Positions 35,229-46,717 of a stretch of 64,000 nucleotides of DNA are shown here, in pieces. The position numbers were made by a program, and so were the translations under genes. The stretch lies in the NCBI RefSeq assembly GCF_005491705.1, contig NZ_CP028092.1, positions 3,472,001-3,536,000 of the forward strand, written 5' to 3'. Positions within the stretch are counted from its first letter, which is position 1; each line of letters starts with the position of its first letter. Source of the stretch: Pontibacter sp. SGAir0037 (GTDB lineage Bacteria; Bacteroidota; Bacteroidia; Cytophagales; Hymenobacteraceae). Under the pieces are notes generated by a model that saw nothing but the letters and a program-made list of their open reading frames with translations, had not been told where the DNA came from and ran no database searches.

Positions 35229-37091
35229 CTACTCTATCTTCTTACCAGCCATTGCCTGTTTTATAGAAATTTGCATAACACGTTCAGCAAAGGGACTCGT
35301 TTGCTCTTCCAGCACATCTACTGCTTTTAGTATAGTGTCTTTATCACCGCTGGTTAACACCTCCCGCAGCTTCTGCACATTGGTTCTGGTCAGATTAATC
35401 TCGTCTTCGGTCAGGTGTTCGCTGTTCTTTTCGAGGAAGCGCTCTACCTGGTACAGCATCTGTTCGGCCGTTGTACGTGCTTCTATCACCATACGGGTAC
35501 TTACATCTTCTCGGGCGTGGGTAATAGAATCCATCAGCATCTGCTCTACCTGTTCATCTGTTAAACCATACTGCGGTTTAACTTCTACTTCCTGCCTTAC
35601 TCCGGAGCGTAGTTCTATCGCTTCTACTTTCAGAATACCGTCTGCATTCAGAATAAAGTTTACATCTACTTTCGGAAAACCAGCTGGCATGGCAGGTATT
35701 CCTTTCAGGTCGAACTCAGCCAGCTTGCGGTTTTCTTTTACCAGGTCACGTTCCCCTTGATAAACAGATATTTTCATGTTTACCTGGCCATCAATGGAGG
35801 TGGTATACTGTCGGCCGGCCTTCGTAGGTATTTTTGAATTTCTGGGGATAATAGAATCCATTAGGCCACCCATTGTCTCTATACCTAGTGTAAGTGGCGT
35901 TACATCCAGCAACAGGATATCTTTTCGGTTACCTGCCAGAATATCGGCCTGGATAGCGGCACCTAAGGCGACAACTTCATCCGGATTAAGTGAATTGTTG
36001 GCAGGCTTACCAAAGAAGTCGGATACTGCCTTGTAAACCATCGGCACACGTGTAGATCCGCCTACCATAATAACGGCATCAATCTGCTCTGCTGTCAGGT
36101 TGGCATCACCCATAGCCTGGCGGCAGCTTTCTATCGTTTCAGCTACTATAGGCGCTATCAGCTCTTCGAATTTATGGCGTGTAATACCACACTGTATGTT
36201 GTCGCTTATCTGGCTGACATATACTTGCTGCTGGCTTAGCGCTTTCTTTGCTTCTTCTGCTTTCAGGCGTAGCTCCTGCGACAGGTTTTTATCTTGGTTT
36301 ACAGTATCTGCAACCAGCTGGTTCTCGCTGATCCAGTAGTTGATGATAGCTCTGTCCAGGTCGTCGCCTCCAAGGTATGTATCACCATTAGTCGAAAGTA
36401 CCTCAAATATACCTTGATGTATACTTAGAATAGAGATATCGAATGTGCCTCCGCCTAAATCATAAACGGCAATTGTTTTTTCTTCCGAAGGATCAATACC
36501 GATACCGTAAGCAAGAGAAGCAGCTGTAGGTTCGTTAACGATACGCAGCACCTCCAGCCCAGCCAGTTTACCAGCATCGCGCGTTGCCTGCCGTTGCGAA
36601 TCGTTAAAGTAAGCCGGAACGGTAATAACGGCCCGGTTTACAGGAGTTTTAAGCGCATGCTCGGCCCGTTCCCGCAGCTCCCGCAGTATTTCTGCAGACA
36701 ATTCTATTGGAGAATAAAATTTATCTCCTACTCTGATCTTAACCAGACCTTCGCTGTCATCATCGATAATTTTATAGCCGAAGTAATCTTTATGCTCTCC
36801 AAGGTCTTTATATGATTTACCTAACAGGCGCTTTACAGAGTAAATAGTATTGGCAGGATCTGAAATGAGGTATTCCTTTGCCTCATTCCCCACAATTGTT
36901 TCGCCGTTCCGTGTGAAGTGTACCACCGATGGCACAATGCTACCACGCCCCTGGTCATTGATAGCTAATGGTGCTTTATCTTCCGGATGTATATAGGCTA
37001 CCAAACTATTGGTAGTTCCGAGGTCTATACCTACTATCACCTCTTCTTGTTGAAGAGCGCCTGTAGAAAGGTTTATTGCAACTTTTGCCAT
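35229..37091 (-). CDS. hscA: Hsp70-family chaperone, HscA-like
   Basis: The protein has 620 residues. The ATPase domain starts with VGIDLGTTNSLVAYI and continues with YDLGGGTFDISIL and VGGSTRVPMV. A leader of about 17 residues precedes it (AKVAINLSTGALQQ), as in HscA. The substrate domain and lid follow, shorter than in DnaK and without the acidic EEVD-like tail. HscA matures Fe-S proteins with HscB and IscU; no isc gene is adjacent, so the choice over DnaK rests on length, leader and tail. Confidence 0.8.
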   Translation of the reverse strand: MAKVAINLSTGALQQEEVIVGIDLGTTNSLVAYIHPEDKAPLAINDQGRGSIVPSVVHFTRNGETIVGNEAKEYLISDPANTIYSVKRLLGKSYKDLGEHKDYFGYKIIDDDSEGLVKIRVGDKFYSPIELSAEILRELRERAEHALKTPVNRAVITVPAYFNDSQRQATRDAGKLAGLEVLRIVNEPTAASLAYGIGIDPSEEKTIAVYDLGGGTFDISILSIHQGIFEVLSTNGDTYLGGDDLDRAIINYWISENQLVADTVNQDKNLSQELRLKAEEAKKALSQQQVYVSQISDNIQCGITRHKFEELIAPIVAETIESCRQAMGDANLTAEQIDAVIMVGGSTRVPMVYKAVSDFFGKPANNSLNPDEVVALGAAIQADILAGNRKDILLLDVTPLTLGIETMGGLMDSIIPRNSKIPTKAGRQYTTSIDGQVNMKISVYQGERDLVKENRKLAEFDLKGIPAMPAGFPKVDVNFILNADGILKVEAIELRSGVRQEVEVKPQYGLTDEQVEQMLMDSITHAREDVSTRMVIEARTTAEQMLYQVERFLEKNSEHLTEDEINLTRTNVQKLREVLTSGDKDTILKAVDVLEEQTSPFAERVMQISIKQAMAGKKIE

Positions 37092-37213
37092 AGTTTCTGA
37101 ATATATGTGAAGCCGCCACTTACCAGTAGCAGCATTATGCCTGCAATTTACGAAAAATTAAGGAGGGCTTGTGATAACAGGAAAGGGAGGTTGCAAATTG
37201 GCTTATACCTTCA

Positions 37214-37672
37214 CTAAATGTACTTCAGATCCAGATAGATTAATAAAAGAATCATGCCCAGCGAAGAAGCTGCAATAAACAGTGCCGTTAATATTCGGCG
37301 TATTTTACTTCTGATGATAGCATCATTGAGGTTCTTAATCGGGAGCACCCATCCATAAACTAGAATAAGCATGGTAATTAGTAACCAGGAAGCTAAAGTT
37401 GATAAGTCGATCCAGGCCTCTCCTTCTATATCGCGTACTCCGCCTAAAAGAAAAATATGAAGTGTGCGGTTTAAAATAACCAGCAGGAAACTGTATACCG
37501 ATGTAAAAATGAAATCGCGTTTGAATAAAGATAAATTGACAACTGCAACTATAAACAGGATGATAACTGGAGCAGTGACCATCGAAAATAAAGGAATGAT
37601 ACGACCGATAAAGTTTGAAAGAAGTATTAAAACAGGTCCTACGCCAAAATAAGCTATCTCTTTTTTAGTCAA
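37214..37672 (-). CDS. Four-helix membrane protein, hypothetical
   Basis: The protein has 152 residues with hydrophobic segments at about 10-26, 32-50, 88-105 and 125-148. Charged loops and an RSKIRR turn before the last helix are seen. No domain is recognised. It lies 122 bases before the hscA-like gene on the same strand and 64 bases after ftsB, but no shared function is evident. Confidence 0.6.
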   Translation of the reverse strand: MTKKEIAYFGVGPVLILLSNFIGRIIPLFSMVTAPVIILFIVAVVNLSLFKRDFIFTSVYSFLLVILNRTLHIFLLGGVRDIEGEAWIDLSTLASWLLITMLILVYGWVLPIKNLNDAIIRSKIRRILTALFIAASSLGMILLLIYLDLKYI

Positions 37673-37736
37673 TTGATTCAGATTAGTTCTACTTATCGTC
37701 AGTTGTACGTATGCTTTAGCTCAGAACGTTTATAAG

Positions 37737-38036
37737 TTACTTTTCTTTCTTGGGCACAATAATAAATACATCTTCAGTGGGGCGCTTCATCAGGTACTTC
37801 TCCCTTGCAAACTTTTCTAACAGCTCAGGATTACTCATCAGCTCCTTGCGGTCTTTTTGCACTTCGTTGATCAGATCCTGGTAATATTCCTTATCATCTT
37901 CCAGGTCGCTCAGCTGCTTGCTCATATGATATTGTGTAACAAAGTCATTAGAATCAAAAAACAGCATCCACACTAAAAACAACACTGTTGTGATAAAATA
38001 GAAACTACGAAATATTCCAGGTATGCGCTTCAACAT
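37737..38036 (-). CDS. ftsB: FtsB/DivIC-family septum-formation initiator
   Basis: The protein has 99 residues from ATG 38036, which follows GAAGG; the upstream start at 38063 precedes no family-like residues. One helix (about 8-27, SFYFITTVLFLVWMLFF) is followed by a coiled coil (SKQLSDLEDDKEYYQDL) and the conserved REKYLMKRPTEDVFI tail. It is part of the FtsL/FtsQ/FtsB division complex. It lies downstream of eno, with a terminator between. Confidence 0.85.
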   Translation of the reverse strand: MLKRIPGIFRSFYFITTVLFLVWMLFFDSNDFVTQYHMSKQLSDLEDDKEYYQDLINEVQKDRKELMSNPELLEKFAREKYLMKRPTEDVFIIVPKKEK

Positions 38037-38066
38037 AAGACCTTCAACTAAAGTGAAATACAAAAA

Positions 38067-38097
38067 TAAGGCTCTGCATTAGAAACGCAGAGCCTTA
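38067..38097 (-). terminator. Terminator of eno
   Basis: An 11-bp perfect stem (38067-38077 with 38087-38097) across a 9-base loop is followed by T5 on the - strand. It begins 22 bases after the enolase stop. Confidence 0.85.
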
Positions 38098-38118
38098 CAC
38101 TAAATATATTTTCTATTA

Positions 38119-39399
<1,281 letters not shown>

Positions 39400-39421
39400 T
39401 TAATTAATCTTAGTTTTACTT

Positions 39422-40528
39422 TTATTTATTCTGTTCTAGTAATGCTATAAAATCATCGAAGAGATAGGTAGAGTCGTGAGGACCAGGCGAGGACTCGGGA
39501 TGGTACTGCACAGAGAAAGCCGGCTTTGTCTTCAGTCTTATACCTTCAATAGTGTTATCGTTCAGGTTGATATGGGTTACTTCCACATCAGGGTGATTTA
39601 ATATCTGATCGGCATCTACCACAAATCCGTGGTTCTGACTAGTGATCTCGCAACGGCCAGTCAGCAGGTTCTTTACAGGGTGGTTTAACCCACGGTGACC
39701 GTTATGCATTTTATAGGTTGAAATGCCATTTGCCTCTGCCAGAACCTGGTGCCCTAAACATATTCCGAAAAGTGGCTTTTGCTTTTCAAGCATTTTTCTA
39801 ACATTAAGCACTGCATCAGTAGTAGCTGCCGGATCTCCAGGGCCGTTAGATATAAAGTAACCGTCCGGATTCCACTCTTCCATCTCCTCGAAAGAGGTAT
39901 TATAAGGGAAAACTTTTACTTCACACCCTCTGCTCACTAAGTTATTAATAATATTTTTCTTAATACCTAGATCGAGCACAGCAACTCTGAATCTGGTTTC
40001 ACCATTACTTAGCTTGTACACCTCTGTGGTGCTTACCTGAGAAGATAGCTCCAGCCCACTCATAGACGGCACCTCGGCTAATCGTTTCTTCAGCTCATCA
40101 ATATCTGTTGTTTCAGAAGATATGATAGCGTTCATGGCACCTTTATCACGAATGTAGCGCACTAAAGCACGTGTATCAATTTCACAGATACCAACTACAC
40201 CTGCCTTCTCAAAATACTCCTGTAAAGAGCCTTCAGCTGTTTTACGCGAGAAGTCATGTGAAAAATCTTTACAAACCAAACCTTTAATCTGTACCTTATC
40301 CGACTCTACCTCTTCAGCCTGCACTCCATAGTTTCCCACATGGGAAACAGTGGTAATTACAATCTGACCAAAATAAGAAGGATCAGTAAAGATTTCCTGG
40401 TAGCCTGTCATCCCGGTATTGAAACAAAGTTCACCACCTGAAGTACCTATTCGGCCTAAACTTTTACCTGTGTAAACGGTTCCATCTTCAAGTAGAAGGA
40501 TGGCATCAGTTGCGATATTCTTTTTCAT
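39422..40528 (-). CDS. carA: Carbamoyl-phosphate synthase small subunit
   Basis: The protein has 368 residues. The glutaminase triad Cys lies in LFGICLGHQVLAEA, and His and Glu in QYHPESSPGPHD. The N-terminal domain begins LLLEDGTVYTGKSLG. It supplies ammonia to CarB for pyrimidines and arginine. carB is not in the window. The gene begins just after the ribosomal terminator and heads a unit with eno. Confidence 0.97.
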   Translation of the reverse strand: MKKNIATDAILLLEDGTVYTGKSLGRIGTSGGELCFNTGMTGYQEIFTDPSYFGQIVITTVSHVGNYGVQAEEVESDKVQIKGLVCKDFSHDFSRKTAEGSLQEYFEKAGVVGICEIDTRALVRYIRDKGAMNAIISSETTDIDELKKRLAEVPSMSGLELSSQVSTTEVYKLSNGETRFRVAVLDLGIKKNIINNLVSRGCEVKVFPYNTSFEEMEEWNPDGYFISNGPGDPAATTDAVLNVRKMLEKQKPLFGICLGHQVLAEANGISTYKMHNGHRGLNHPVKNLLTGRCEITSQNHGFVVDADQILNHPDVEVTHINLNDNTIEGIRLKTKPAFSVQYHPESSPGPHDSTYLFDDFIALLEQNK

Positions 40529-40552
40529 AACAAGTATTTATGCAAAAATAAA

Positions 40553-40582
40553 AAAGGGACACGACATAAGCCGTGTCCCTTT
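40553..40582 (-). terminator. Terminator of the ribosomal protein operon
   Basis: A perfect 11-bp stem (40553-40563 with 40572-40582) across an 8-base loop has a T-rich tail (T6-A-T5) on the - strand. It starts 21 bases after rplQ, closing the long S10-type operon. Confidence 0.92.
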
Positions 40583-40603
40583 GAAATATTTAATAAGCCA
40601 AGC

Positions 40604-41131
40604 TTATTCAGCATCTTTGGTTTCCTCATTAGAAGCTGACTCTTCAGAAACTGTTTCTGTAGTATCTGCAGTTGCTTCCGCGCCAGCAGAATCAGCACCT
40701 TTTTTCTTACCACCACGGCGGCGAGATTTTTTAGCACCTGCTCCGGCAGTTCCTGTTGTAGATAACATATCCTCGTTGTAGTCTACAAGCTCCATAACAC
40801 ACATTTCTGCGTTGTCACCTAGTCTGTAGCCAGTTTTAATAATACGAGTATAACCACCAGGTCTGTTAGCTATTTTACCAGCTACTTCGTCAAAAAGCTC
40901 TTTTACAGATTGTTTATCCTGAAGATAAGCAAACACAGTTCTTCTTGAGTGCGTTGTATCGTTTTTTGATTTAGTTAGCAGAGGCTCTACATATTTACGC
41001 AGTGCTTTAGCCTTAGCAACTGTAGTAGATACACGCTTGTGAAGTATAAGGGAAGCTGCCATATTTGACAACAAAGCCTTACGGTGTGAAGCGGTTCTTC
41101 CTAAGTGATTTACTTTTTTACCGTGTCTCAT
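40604..41131 (-). CDS. rplQ: 50S ribosomal protein bL17
   Basis: The protein has 175 residues; the core matches bL17 ([20 protein letters not shown]). The last 50 residues or so form a Lys/Arg- then Ala/Glu-rich tail ([20 protein letters not shown]) beyond the usual 120-residue length. It is the last gene before the operon terminator and follows rpoA by 69 bases, as in many bacteria. Confidence 0.97.
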   Translation of the reverse strand: MRHGKKVNHLGRTASHRKALLSNMAASLILHKRVSTTVAKAKALRKYVEPLLTKSKNDTTHSRRTVFAYLQDKQSVKELFDEVAGKIANRPGGYTRIIKTGYRLGDNAEMCVMELVDYNEDMLSTTGTAGAGAKKSRRRGGKKKGADSAGAEATADTTETVSEESASNEETKDAE

Positions 41132-41200
41132 TTTAATGAATTGTGCACGTGCATACCGTCGATCAACCTATGCGGGATCGGGAATTATGCCGTAGGATTA

Positions 41201-42190
41201 TTAATCTTCTTCTAATTTATACTTAGAAAGGTCCATTCCGAAAGTTAGACCTTTCTCCTGAACCAGATTTTCCAGCTCAGTTAATGATTTTTTACCAAAG
41301 TTTCTAAACTTCATCATGTCAGAGATATCAAGCTGCACAAGGTCGCCCAGTGTTTTGATATCGGCAGCCTTTAAGCAGTTGTAAGCTCTGACTGAAAGAT
41401 CCATGTCTTGCAATGAAGTTTTCAAAACTTTACGCATGTGAAGCATTTCTTCGTCAACTGCCTCTTCTTCTTCAGGTTTAGCAGTTTCAAAAGTCATGGT
41501 GTTGTCAGAGAACAACATAAAATGCTGAATCAGGATATTAGCAGCGCCTTTTAAAGCATCTTCAGGGTGTATAGAACCATCTGTCTGTATGTCAAGCACA
41601 AGCTTTTCATAGTCAGTTTTCTGCTCTACACGCGTGTTTTCAACACTATACTTCACATTTTTAATAGGCGTGAAAATAGCATCGATCGCGATTTGTCCGA
41701 AAACTTGCTCTGCAGGTTTATTTTCCTCAGCAGGAACATATCCTCTACCTTTCTGTATCGTCATTTCGATTTCGAAATTAACGCTAGGATCTATGTGGCA
41801 GATTACAAGCTCTGGGTTAAGCACCTCGAAACTTGAAGTAAATTTACTAATATCACCAGCAGTGAATTTATCTTGTCCACTGAGGGTAACTGTGATTTTA
41901 TCGTCAACAATTTCGCTAACTTTTTTGAAGCGAACCATCTTCATGTTAAGAATGATATCAGACACATCCTCAACCACTCCTTCAACAGACGAAAACTCAT
42001 GCAGTACGCTAGGTATACGAATGCTAGAAACTGCATAACCTTCCAAAGAAGAAAGCAGGATTCTTCGCAAAGCATTACCGATCGTTACACCGTAACCTTT
42101 TTCGAGCGGCTTGAATTCAAATAAACCATGAAAGTCGTCTGCTTTTTCCATTACAACTTTCTCTGGCATTTGAAATGCTAATATTGACAT
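41201..42190 (-). CDS. rpoA: RNA polymerase alpha subunit
   Basis: The protein has 329 residues. The N-terminal dimerisation domain has [18 protein letters not shown], and the C-terminal domain has [20 protein letters not shown]. The two are joined by an acidic linker ([13 protein letters not shown]). It is the standard member of the alpha operon, between rpsD and rplQ. Confidence 0.98.
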   Translation of the reverse strand: MSILAFQMPEKVVMEKADDFHGLFEFKPLEKGYGVTIGNALRRILLSSLEGYAVSSIRIPSVLHEFSSVEGVVEDVSDIILNMKMVRFKKVSEIVDDKITVTLSGQDKFTAGDISKFTSSFEVLNPELVICHIDPSVNFEIEMTIQKGRGYVPAEENKPAEQVFGQIAIDAIFTPIKNVKYSVENTRVEQKTDYEKLVLDIQTDGSIHPEDALKGAANILIQHFMLFSDNTMTFETAKPEEEEAVDEEMLHMRKVLKTSLQDMDLSVRAYNCLKAADIKTLGDLVQLDISDMMKFRNFGKKSLTELENLVQEKGLTFGMDLSKYKLEED

Positions 42191-42227
42191 ACTTGCAGTG
42201 TTAAAGGTTAAAAATTGATTAAGCTGA

Positions 42228-42833
42228 TTACTTAGAGTAAAGCTCGACGATTAGCTGCTCCTGAATCTTCTCAGGAATTTGGTCACGCTGAGGCGAAGAC
42301 ACAAACTTACCAACCATCTCAGCCGCATCCCACTCTAACCATCCGAATTGACGAGCATTACGAACAGTTAAAGAAGTAGTGATTGCTTCAAGAGATTTAG
42401 ATTTCTCTCTAACAGCAACAGCATCACCAATTTTCAGACTATAAGAAGGAATGTTTACAACGTCACCATTCACGGTAATGTGCTTGTGCAACACTAACTG
42501 ACGGGCAGCTCTTCTTGTTGGAGCGATACCTAATCTGTAAACAGTATTATCTAATCTTGACTCAAGAAGAGCTAACAGGTTCTCACCAGTGATACCACCT
42601 TTACGGTGAGCTTTATCGAACAGGTTTGCGAACTGTCTTTCTAATACACCGTAGATGTATTTTGCTTTTTGCTTCTCAGCAAGCTGAATTGCGTATTCAG
42701 ATTGTTTTTTACGGCGGCCACGTCCGTGCATCCCAGGAGGATAGCTTTTCTTCTTTAATGCTTTGCTTGGGCCGAAAATCTCTTCGTTAAATTTTCTGGA
42801 GATTTTACTTTTTGGACCAGTATATCTTGCCAT
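42228..42833 (-). CDS. rpsD: 30S ribosomal protein uS4
   Basis: The protein has 201 residues. The S4 RNA-binding domain reads [19 protein letters not shown]. Cysteines are absent, so it is a zinc-free form. uS4 nucleates 30S assembly and in other bacteria represses the alpha operon; no binding site is identified here. It lies between rpsK and rpoA. Confidence 0.98.
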   Translation of the reverse strand: MARYTGPKSKISRKFNEEIFGPSKALKKKSYPPGMHGRGRRKKQSEYAIQLAEKQKAKYIYGVLERQFANLFDKAHRKGGITGENLLALLESRLDNTVYRLGIAPTRRAARQLVLHKHITVNGDVVNIPSYSLKIGDAVAVREKSKSLEAITTSLTVRNARQFGWLEWDAAEMVGKFVSSPQRDQIPEKIQEQLIVELYSK

Positions 42834-42854
42834 TTTCTTTAATCTACTTTAAAA

Positions 42855-43247
42855 TTAAACTCTTCTGCGTTTTGGAGGACGACATCCGTTGTGAGGTAGT
42901 GGTGTAACATCTTTGATAGTTGTTACTTCGATACCAGAGTTTTGCACAGTACGGATGGCGGACTCTCTACCTGCACCAGGACCTTTTACAAAAACTTCAG
43001 CTTTACGCATTCCAAGGTCATAAGCAACCTTAGCGCAATCTGAAGCTGCCATTTGTGCAGCGTAAGGAGTGTTCTTTTTAGAACCTTTAAAACCCATTTT
43101 ACCAGCAGAAGCCCAAGATATAACCTGGCCTGCATTGTTGGTTACTGATATAATGATATTATTGAAAGAAGCCTTGATGTGTACTTGGCCTGTTGCTTCC
43201 ACAACTACTACACGCTTCTTAGCTTTGTCTTTTCTTTTCTGAGCCAT
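42855..43247 (-). CDS. rpsK: 30S ribosomal protein uS11
   Basis: The protein has 130 residues from ATG 43247; an in-frame TTG two codons upstream is less likely. The core includes [18 protein letters not shown] and [15 protein letters not shown]. The C-terminus ends PPKRRRV, as typical. It is part of the 30S platform, 9 bases after rpsM. Confidence 0.98.
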   Translation of the reverse strand: MAQKRKDKAKKRVVVVEATGQVHIKASFNNIIISVTNNAGQVISWASAGKMGFKGSKKNTPYAAQMAASDCAKVAYDLGMRKAEVFVKGPGAGRESAIRTVQNSGIEVTTIKDVTPLPHNGCRPPKRRRV

Positions 43248-43256
43248 GATCAAAAA

Positions 43257-43634
43257 TTATTTAGAAGCTTTCTTCTTATTTGCAACTGTTTTACGCTTAC
43301 CTTTTCTGGTGCGTGAGTTGTTTTTAGTTCTCTGTCCACGAACTGGCAGACCTTTACGGTGTCTTAAACCACGGTAGCTACCAATATCCATTAAACGCTT
43401 GATGTGCAATTGCACTTCAGATCTTAAAACACCTTCTGTTTTGTGTTCAGCTGCAATGATATTTCTGATCTCACTGGCTTCATCTTCAGACCAGTCTTTT
43501 ACTTTTTTGTCAAGATCCACTCCAGCCTTAGTAAGAATTGATTGAGATAATTTGCGACCGATACCAAAAATATAGGTTAGCGCTATCTCGCCTCTTTTGT
43601 TATCTGGAATATCTACTCCTGCTATTCTAGCCAT
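43257..43634 (-). CDS. rpsM: 30S ribosomal protein uS13
   Basis: The protein has 125 residues. The N-terminus [19 protein letters not shown] and the motif [18 protein letters not shown] are diagnostic. The basic tail ([16 protein letters not shown]) contacts P-site tRNA. The gene lies 10 bases after rpmJ. Confidence 0.98.
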   Translation of the reverse strand: MARIAGVDIPDNKRGEIALTYIFGIGRKLSQSILTKAGVDLDKKVKDWSEDEASEIRNIIAAEHKTEGVLRSEVQLHIKRLMDIGSYRGLRHRKGLPVRGQRTKNNSRTRKGKRKTVANKKKASK

Positions 43635-43644
43635 ACTTAATTAA

Positions 43645-43761
43645 TTATCCTTGTCTTTGTTTATATCTTGGATTTTTTTTGTTGATAACATAAAGCTTCC
43701 CCTTGCGGCGAATTACTTTACACTCAGCACTTCTCTTTTTTACTGATGCTTTAACTTTCAT
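43645..43761 (-). CDS. rpmJ: 50S ribosomal protein bL36
   Basis: The protein has only 38 residues, starting [16 protein letters not shown] and ending NPRYKQRQG. It has one cysteine, so it is the zinc-free form rather than the four-ligand zinc-ribbon form. The start is 5 bases after infA and the stop 10 bases before rpsM, the normal place for rpmJ. Confidence 0.95.
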   Translation of the reverse strand: MKVKASVKKRSAECKVIRRKGKLYVINKKNPRYKQRQG

Positions 43762-43766
43762 TGTAT

Positions 43767-43985
43767 TTATTTATATCGATAAACAATTCTACCTTTTGTT
43801 AAGTCATAAGGAGACATTTCGAGCTTTACTTTATCACCAGGCAAAATTTTAATATAATTCATTCGCATTTTGCCGGAGATATGTGCTATCACCTGATGAC
43901 CATTTTCTAACTCTACCCGAAACATGGCATTTGATAATGCTTCGATTATTGTTCCGTCTTGTTCGATAGAGGACTGCTTCGCCAT
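43767..43985 (-). CDS. infA: Translation initiation factor IF-1
   Basis: The protein has 72 residues, the exact family length. It is an S1-like OB fold with EDG-type start ([19 protein letters not shown]), [13 protein letters not shown] and the end KGRIVYRYK. It blocks the A site during initiation. It lies 3 bases after map. Confidence 0.97.
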   Translation of the reverse strand: MAKQSSIEQDGTIIEALSNAMFRVELENGHQVIAHISGKMRMNYIKILPGDKVKLEMSPYDLTKGRIVYRYK

Positions 43986-43988
43986 TTA

Positions 43989-44759
43989 TTATTTTTTAGC
44001 TTGTTCTATATAATCAAAAGTTGTAAGTATTTCAGCAGCATCTTTTCTGATCACAACAGTGTGCTCAAAATGAGCTGATGGTTTATTGTCACTAGTATTA
44101 ATAGTCCAACCATCATCCTCCTGTACAATATGGCGTGTGCCTAAATTGATCATCGGTTCAATAGCAAGTACCAAACCGTTCTGTAATTTTAAGCCTTGTC
44201 CTCTCCTGCCGTAGTTAGGAACCTCCGGTGACTCATGAAGGCTTCTGCCAATCCCATGGCCAACTAACTCCCTTACGACTCCGTATCCATGCTTCTCAGC
44301 ATGCTGCTGAATTTCGTAGCTGATATCTCCTAAACGATAACCTACTACAGCTTTAGAAATTCCTTTATATAAAGATTCTTTTGTAACAGTGAGAAGCTGC
44401 GAAACTTCTTCAGAAACATTTCCCACAGGATGTGTATAAGCACAGTCACTATGAAAATTTTTATAGTAAACACCACAATCAACAGAGATAATGTCTCCAT
44501 CGTTCAAAATGTAGCTACTAGGCATTCCATGTACCACTGTTTGGTTAACAGATATACACAAACTGTAGGGAAAACCATTATAATTCTTAAAAGAAGGCAC
44601 ACCGCCATTATCACGAATAAACTCTTCAGCTCTTTTATCTAAAGCAGCTGTTGATATACCCTCTTTTACAAGACGAGCTATTTCGCCATGTGCCTTACTT
44701 AATATAAGGGCACTCTGGCGAATTAGCTCAATTTCTTCTTCAGTTTTATAAAATACCAT
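43989..44759 (-). CDS. map: Type I methionine aminopeptidase
   Basis: The protein has 256 residues. The two-metal site is built by two Asp (VDCGVYYKNFHSDCAYT), His (GHGIGRSLHESP) and two Glu (AIEPMIN and FEHTVVI). The substrate His lies in QTVVHGMP. It removes the initiator methionine from nascent proteins. It sits between secY and infA as in many bacteria. Confidence 0.98.
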   Translation of the reverse strand: MVFYKTEEEIELIRQSALILSKAHGEIARLVKEGISTAALDKRAEEFIRDNGGVPSFKNYNGFPYSLCISVNQTVVHGMPSSYILNDGDIISVDCGVYYKNFHSDCAYTHPVGNVSEEVSQLLTVTKESLYKGISKAVVGYRLGDISYEIQQHAEKHGYGVVRELVGHGIGRSLHESPEVPNYGRRGQGLKLQNGLVLAIEPMINLGTRHIVQEDDGWTINTSDNKPSAHFEHTVVIRKDAAEILTTFDYIEQAKK

Positions 44760-44762
44760 CTA

Positions 44763-46079
44763 TTAAGATACCATGGCTATATTCTCTGTACGACCACGTA
44801 GTTTTCCAGATTTCATCATACCATCGTAATGACGCATTAATAAATAACTTTCGATTTGCTGTAGTGTATCCAGCACAACACCCACCATGATAATAAGAGA
44901 AGTACCTCCAAAAAACTGTGAAAACTCTCTTGTAACTCCTAACAACATTGCCAGAGCAGGGAAAATAGCAACTAAGGCTAGATAAATGGCTCCCGGTAAT
45001 GTGATTCTGGTTAAAATTTCATCAATGTATTCAGAAGTAGCTCTACCAGGCTTCACACCAGGAATAAAACCACCGCTTCTCTTCAGATCATCTGAAATCT
45101 GGTTAGGATTAACAGTGATAGCAGTATAAAAGTAGGTAAAGATAAGAATCATCAAACCAAATACCAGGTTGTACTGCCATGAAGTAAAATCAGCGAATGT
45201 TGTACCGATGTAGTTAGCTATATCACTTGTATCAGCCCAAATGGATGCTATCATAGAAGGCAAGAACATTAAAGACTGAGCAAAGATGATTGGCATTACA
45301 CCAGCAGCATTAACTTTCAGAGGAATAAACTGTCTTTGACCACTGTACAAAGAACTTCCTCCTACTTGCTTAGCATATTGAACCGGAATCCTTCTTACAG
45401 CCTGTGTCAGCATAACAACAGACATTACAACGAAGAATAGAATAACCAACTCAAAAATAAACAACAGCAGGCCATTCAGCTGCTTTGAAGTCGCCTCGAA
45501 AATGATTGCACTAGGGAAACGTGAGATAATACCGATCATAATCAGCATAGAAATACCATTTCCAATACCCTTATCAGTAATCTTTTCACCAAGCCACATA
45601 CAGAATATGGTACCTGATGTTAAAACAATCATAGAAGTGATTGTGAAAAGAGTAGTATTAATCGCTATTGCTTCAGCATTAATAGTAGCTACAAAACCGA
45701 CTGCCTGAGCTAATGTAATAACGATAGTAAGAACTCGGGTGATTTGGTTGATTTTTTTTCGACCAGACTCACCCTCCTTCTGCATCTTTTGAAAATAAGG
45801 TACTGCAATTGTAAGTAACTGCAGCACGATAGAAGCAGATATGTAAGGCATGATACCTAACGCAAAGATGGACGCATTGCTGAATGCGCCACCTAAGAAT
45901 GTATCTAACAAGCCGAATATACCGGCTGTATTAGATGCTAACTGGTTAGGGTCAACCCCTGGAAGAACAACATAAGAACCTAATCTGAAAATAGCCAAGA
46001 AGCCTAGAGTATTTAAGATACGTACTCTAAGATCCTCAATTGCAAAAATGTTCTTAATTGTTGTTATAAACTTCTTCAT
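44763..46079 (-). CDS. secY: Preprotein translocase subunit SecY
   Basis: The protein has 438 residues with about ten membrane helices. The motifs include GLLDTFLGGAFSNASIFALG, IMPYISASIVLQ and GERMSEQ-like segments in the middle. It forms the export channel used by SecA, also in this window. It lies 5 bases after rplO and 3 bases before map. Confidence 0.98.
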   Translation of the reverse strand: MKKFITTIKNIFAIEDLRVRILNTLGFLAIFRLGSYVVLPGVDPNQLASNTAGIFGLLDTFLGGAFSNASIFALGIMPYISASIVLQLLTIAVPYFQKMQKEGESGRKKINQITRVLTIVITLAQAVGFVATINAEAIAINTTLFTITSMIVLTSGTIFCMWLGEKITDKGIGNGISMLIMIGIISRFPSAIIFEATSKQLNGLLLFIFELVILFFVVMSVVMLTQAVRRIPVQYAKQVGGSSLYSGQRQFIPLKVNAAGVMPIIFAQSLMFLPSMIASIWADTSDIANYIGTTFADFTSWQYNLVFGLMILIFTYFYTAITVNPNQISDDLKRSGGFIPGVKPGRATSEYIDEILTRITLPGAIYLALVAIFPALAMLLGVTREFSQFFGGTSLIIMVGVVLDTLQQIESYLLMRHYDGMMKSGKLRGRTENIAMVS

Positions 46080-46084
46080 ATCTG

Positions 46085-46531
46085 TTAAAGAGCAACTGTT
46101 TTACCTCCTGCTTTTTCAATAGCTGAACTTGCAGACTGTGAGAATGCGTGAGCGTGTACTTCTACTGCTGTAGAAACTTCTCCTCTTCCCAAGATTTTCA
46201 CTTTATCATTCTTTGAAACTAGTCCGTGCGCTTTAAAGAAATCGAAATTGAATACAGTTTCTTTAGTAGACTCCGCTAAAGATTGAATAACATCTAGGTT
46301 GATACTAGTATATTCAACTCTATTAAAGTTTTTAAAGCCATACTTAGGCACACGTCTCTGAAGTGGCATCTGACCACCTTCGAAGCCAGATTTCTGAGAG
46401 TATCCAGAACGTGACTTAGCACCTTTGTGACCTCTGGTTGAGGTTCCACCTTTACCAGAACCAGTTCCTCGACCTATTCTTTTTCTAGCCTTTACAGATC
46501 CTTCTGCAGGTTTTAATGAACTTAGGTACAT
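46085..46531 (-). CDS. rplO: 50S ribosomal protein uL15
   Basis: The protein has 148 residues. The Gly-rich N-terminal part (KRIGRGTGSGKGGTSTRGHK) and GFEGGQMPLQRRVPK are diagnostic. The gene starts 1 base after rpmD and precedes secY, as in the conserved spc operon. Confidence 0.98.
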   Translation of the reverse strand: MYLSSLKPAEGSVKARKRIGRGTGSGKGGTSTRGHKGAKSRSGYSQKSGFEGGQMPLQRRVPKYGFKNFNRVEYTSINLDVIQSLAESTKETVFNFDFFKAHGLVSKNDKVKILGRGEVSTAVEVHAHAFSQSASSAIEKAGGKTVAL

Positions 46532-46532
46532 G

Positions 46533-46712
46533 TTATATTTCGTTTACTTCTACTAAATTGTGAACCTTGTTAACCATACCAGCAATCTGAGGAGTTAATT
46601 CAACAGTTACTGATTTGTTTATCTTACCAAGACCTAGAGCTTTAATTGTCAGCTTTTGGTTCTTTGGTCTGTCTATAATGCTTTTTACTTGTCTTATAGT
46701 AACCTTAGCCAT
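46533..46712 (-). CDS. rpmD: 50S ribosomal protein uL30
   Basis: The protein has 59 residues, starting MAKVTIRQVKSIIDRPKN and continuing LTIKALGLGKINKSV, typical uL30. The start is 5 bases after the rpsE stop and the gene ends 1 base before rplO, the normal spc order. Confidence 0.95.
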   Translation of the reverse strand: MAKVTIRQVKSIIDRPKNQKLTIKALGLGKINKSVTVELTPQIAGMVNKVHNLVEVNEI

Positions 46713-46717
46713 CTCAA

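Noticed and set aside
40543..40550. TATTTTTG as a carA -7 element
   Set aside because: It lies in the T-rich tail of the ribosomal terminator and has no -33 partner at 19-20 bases.
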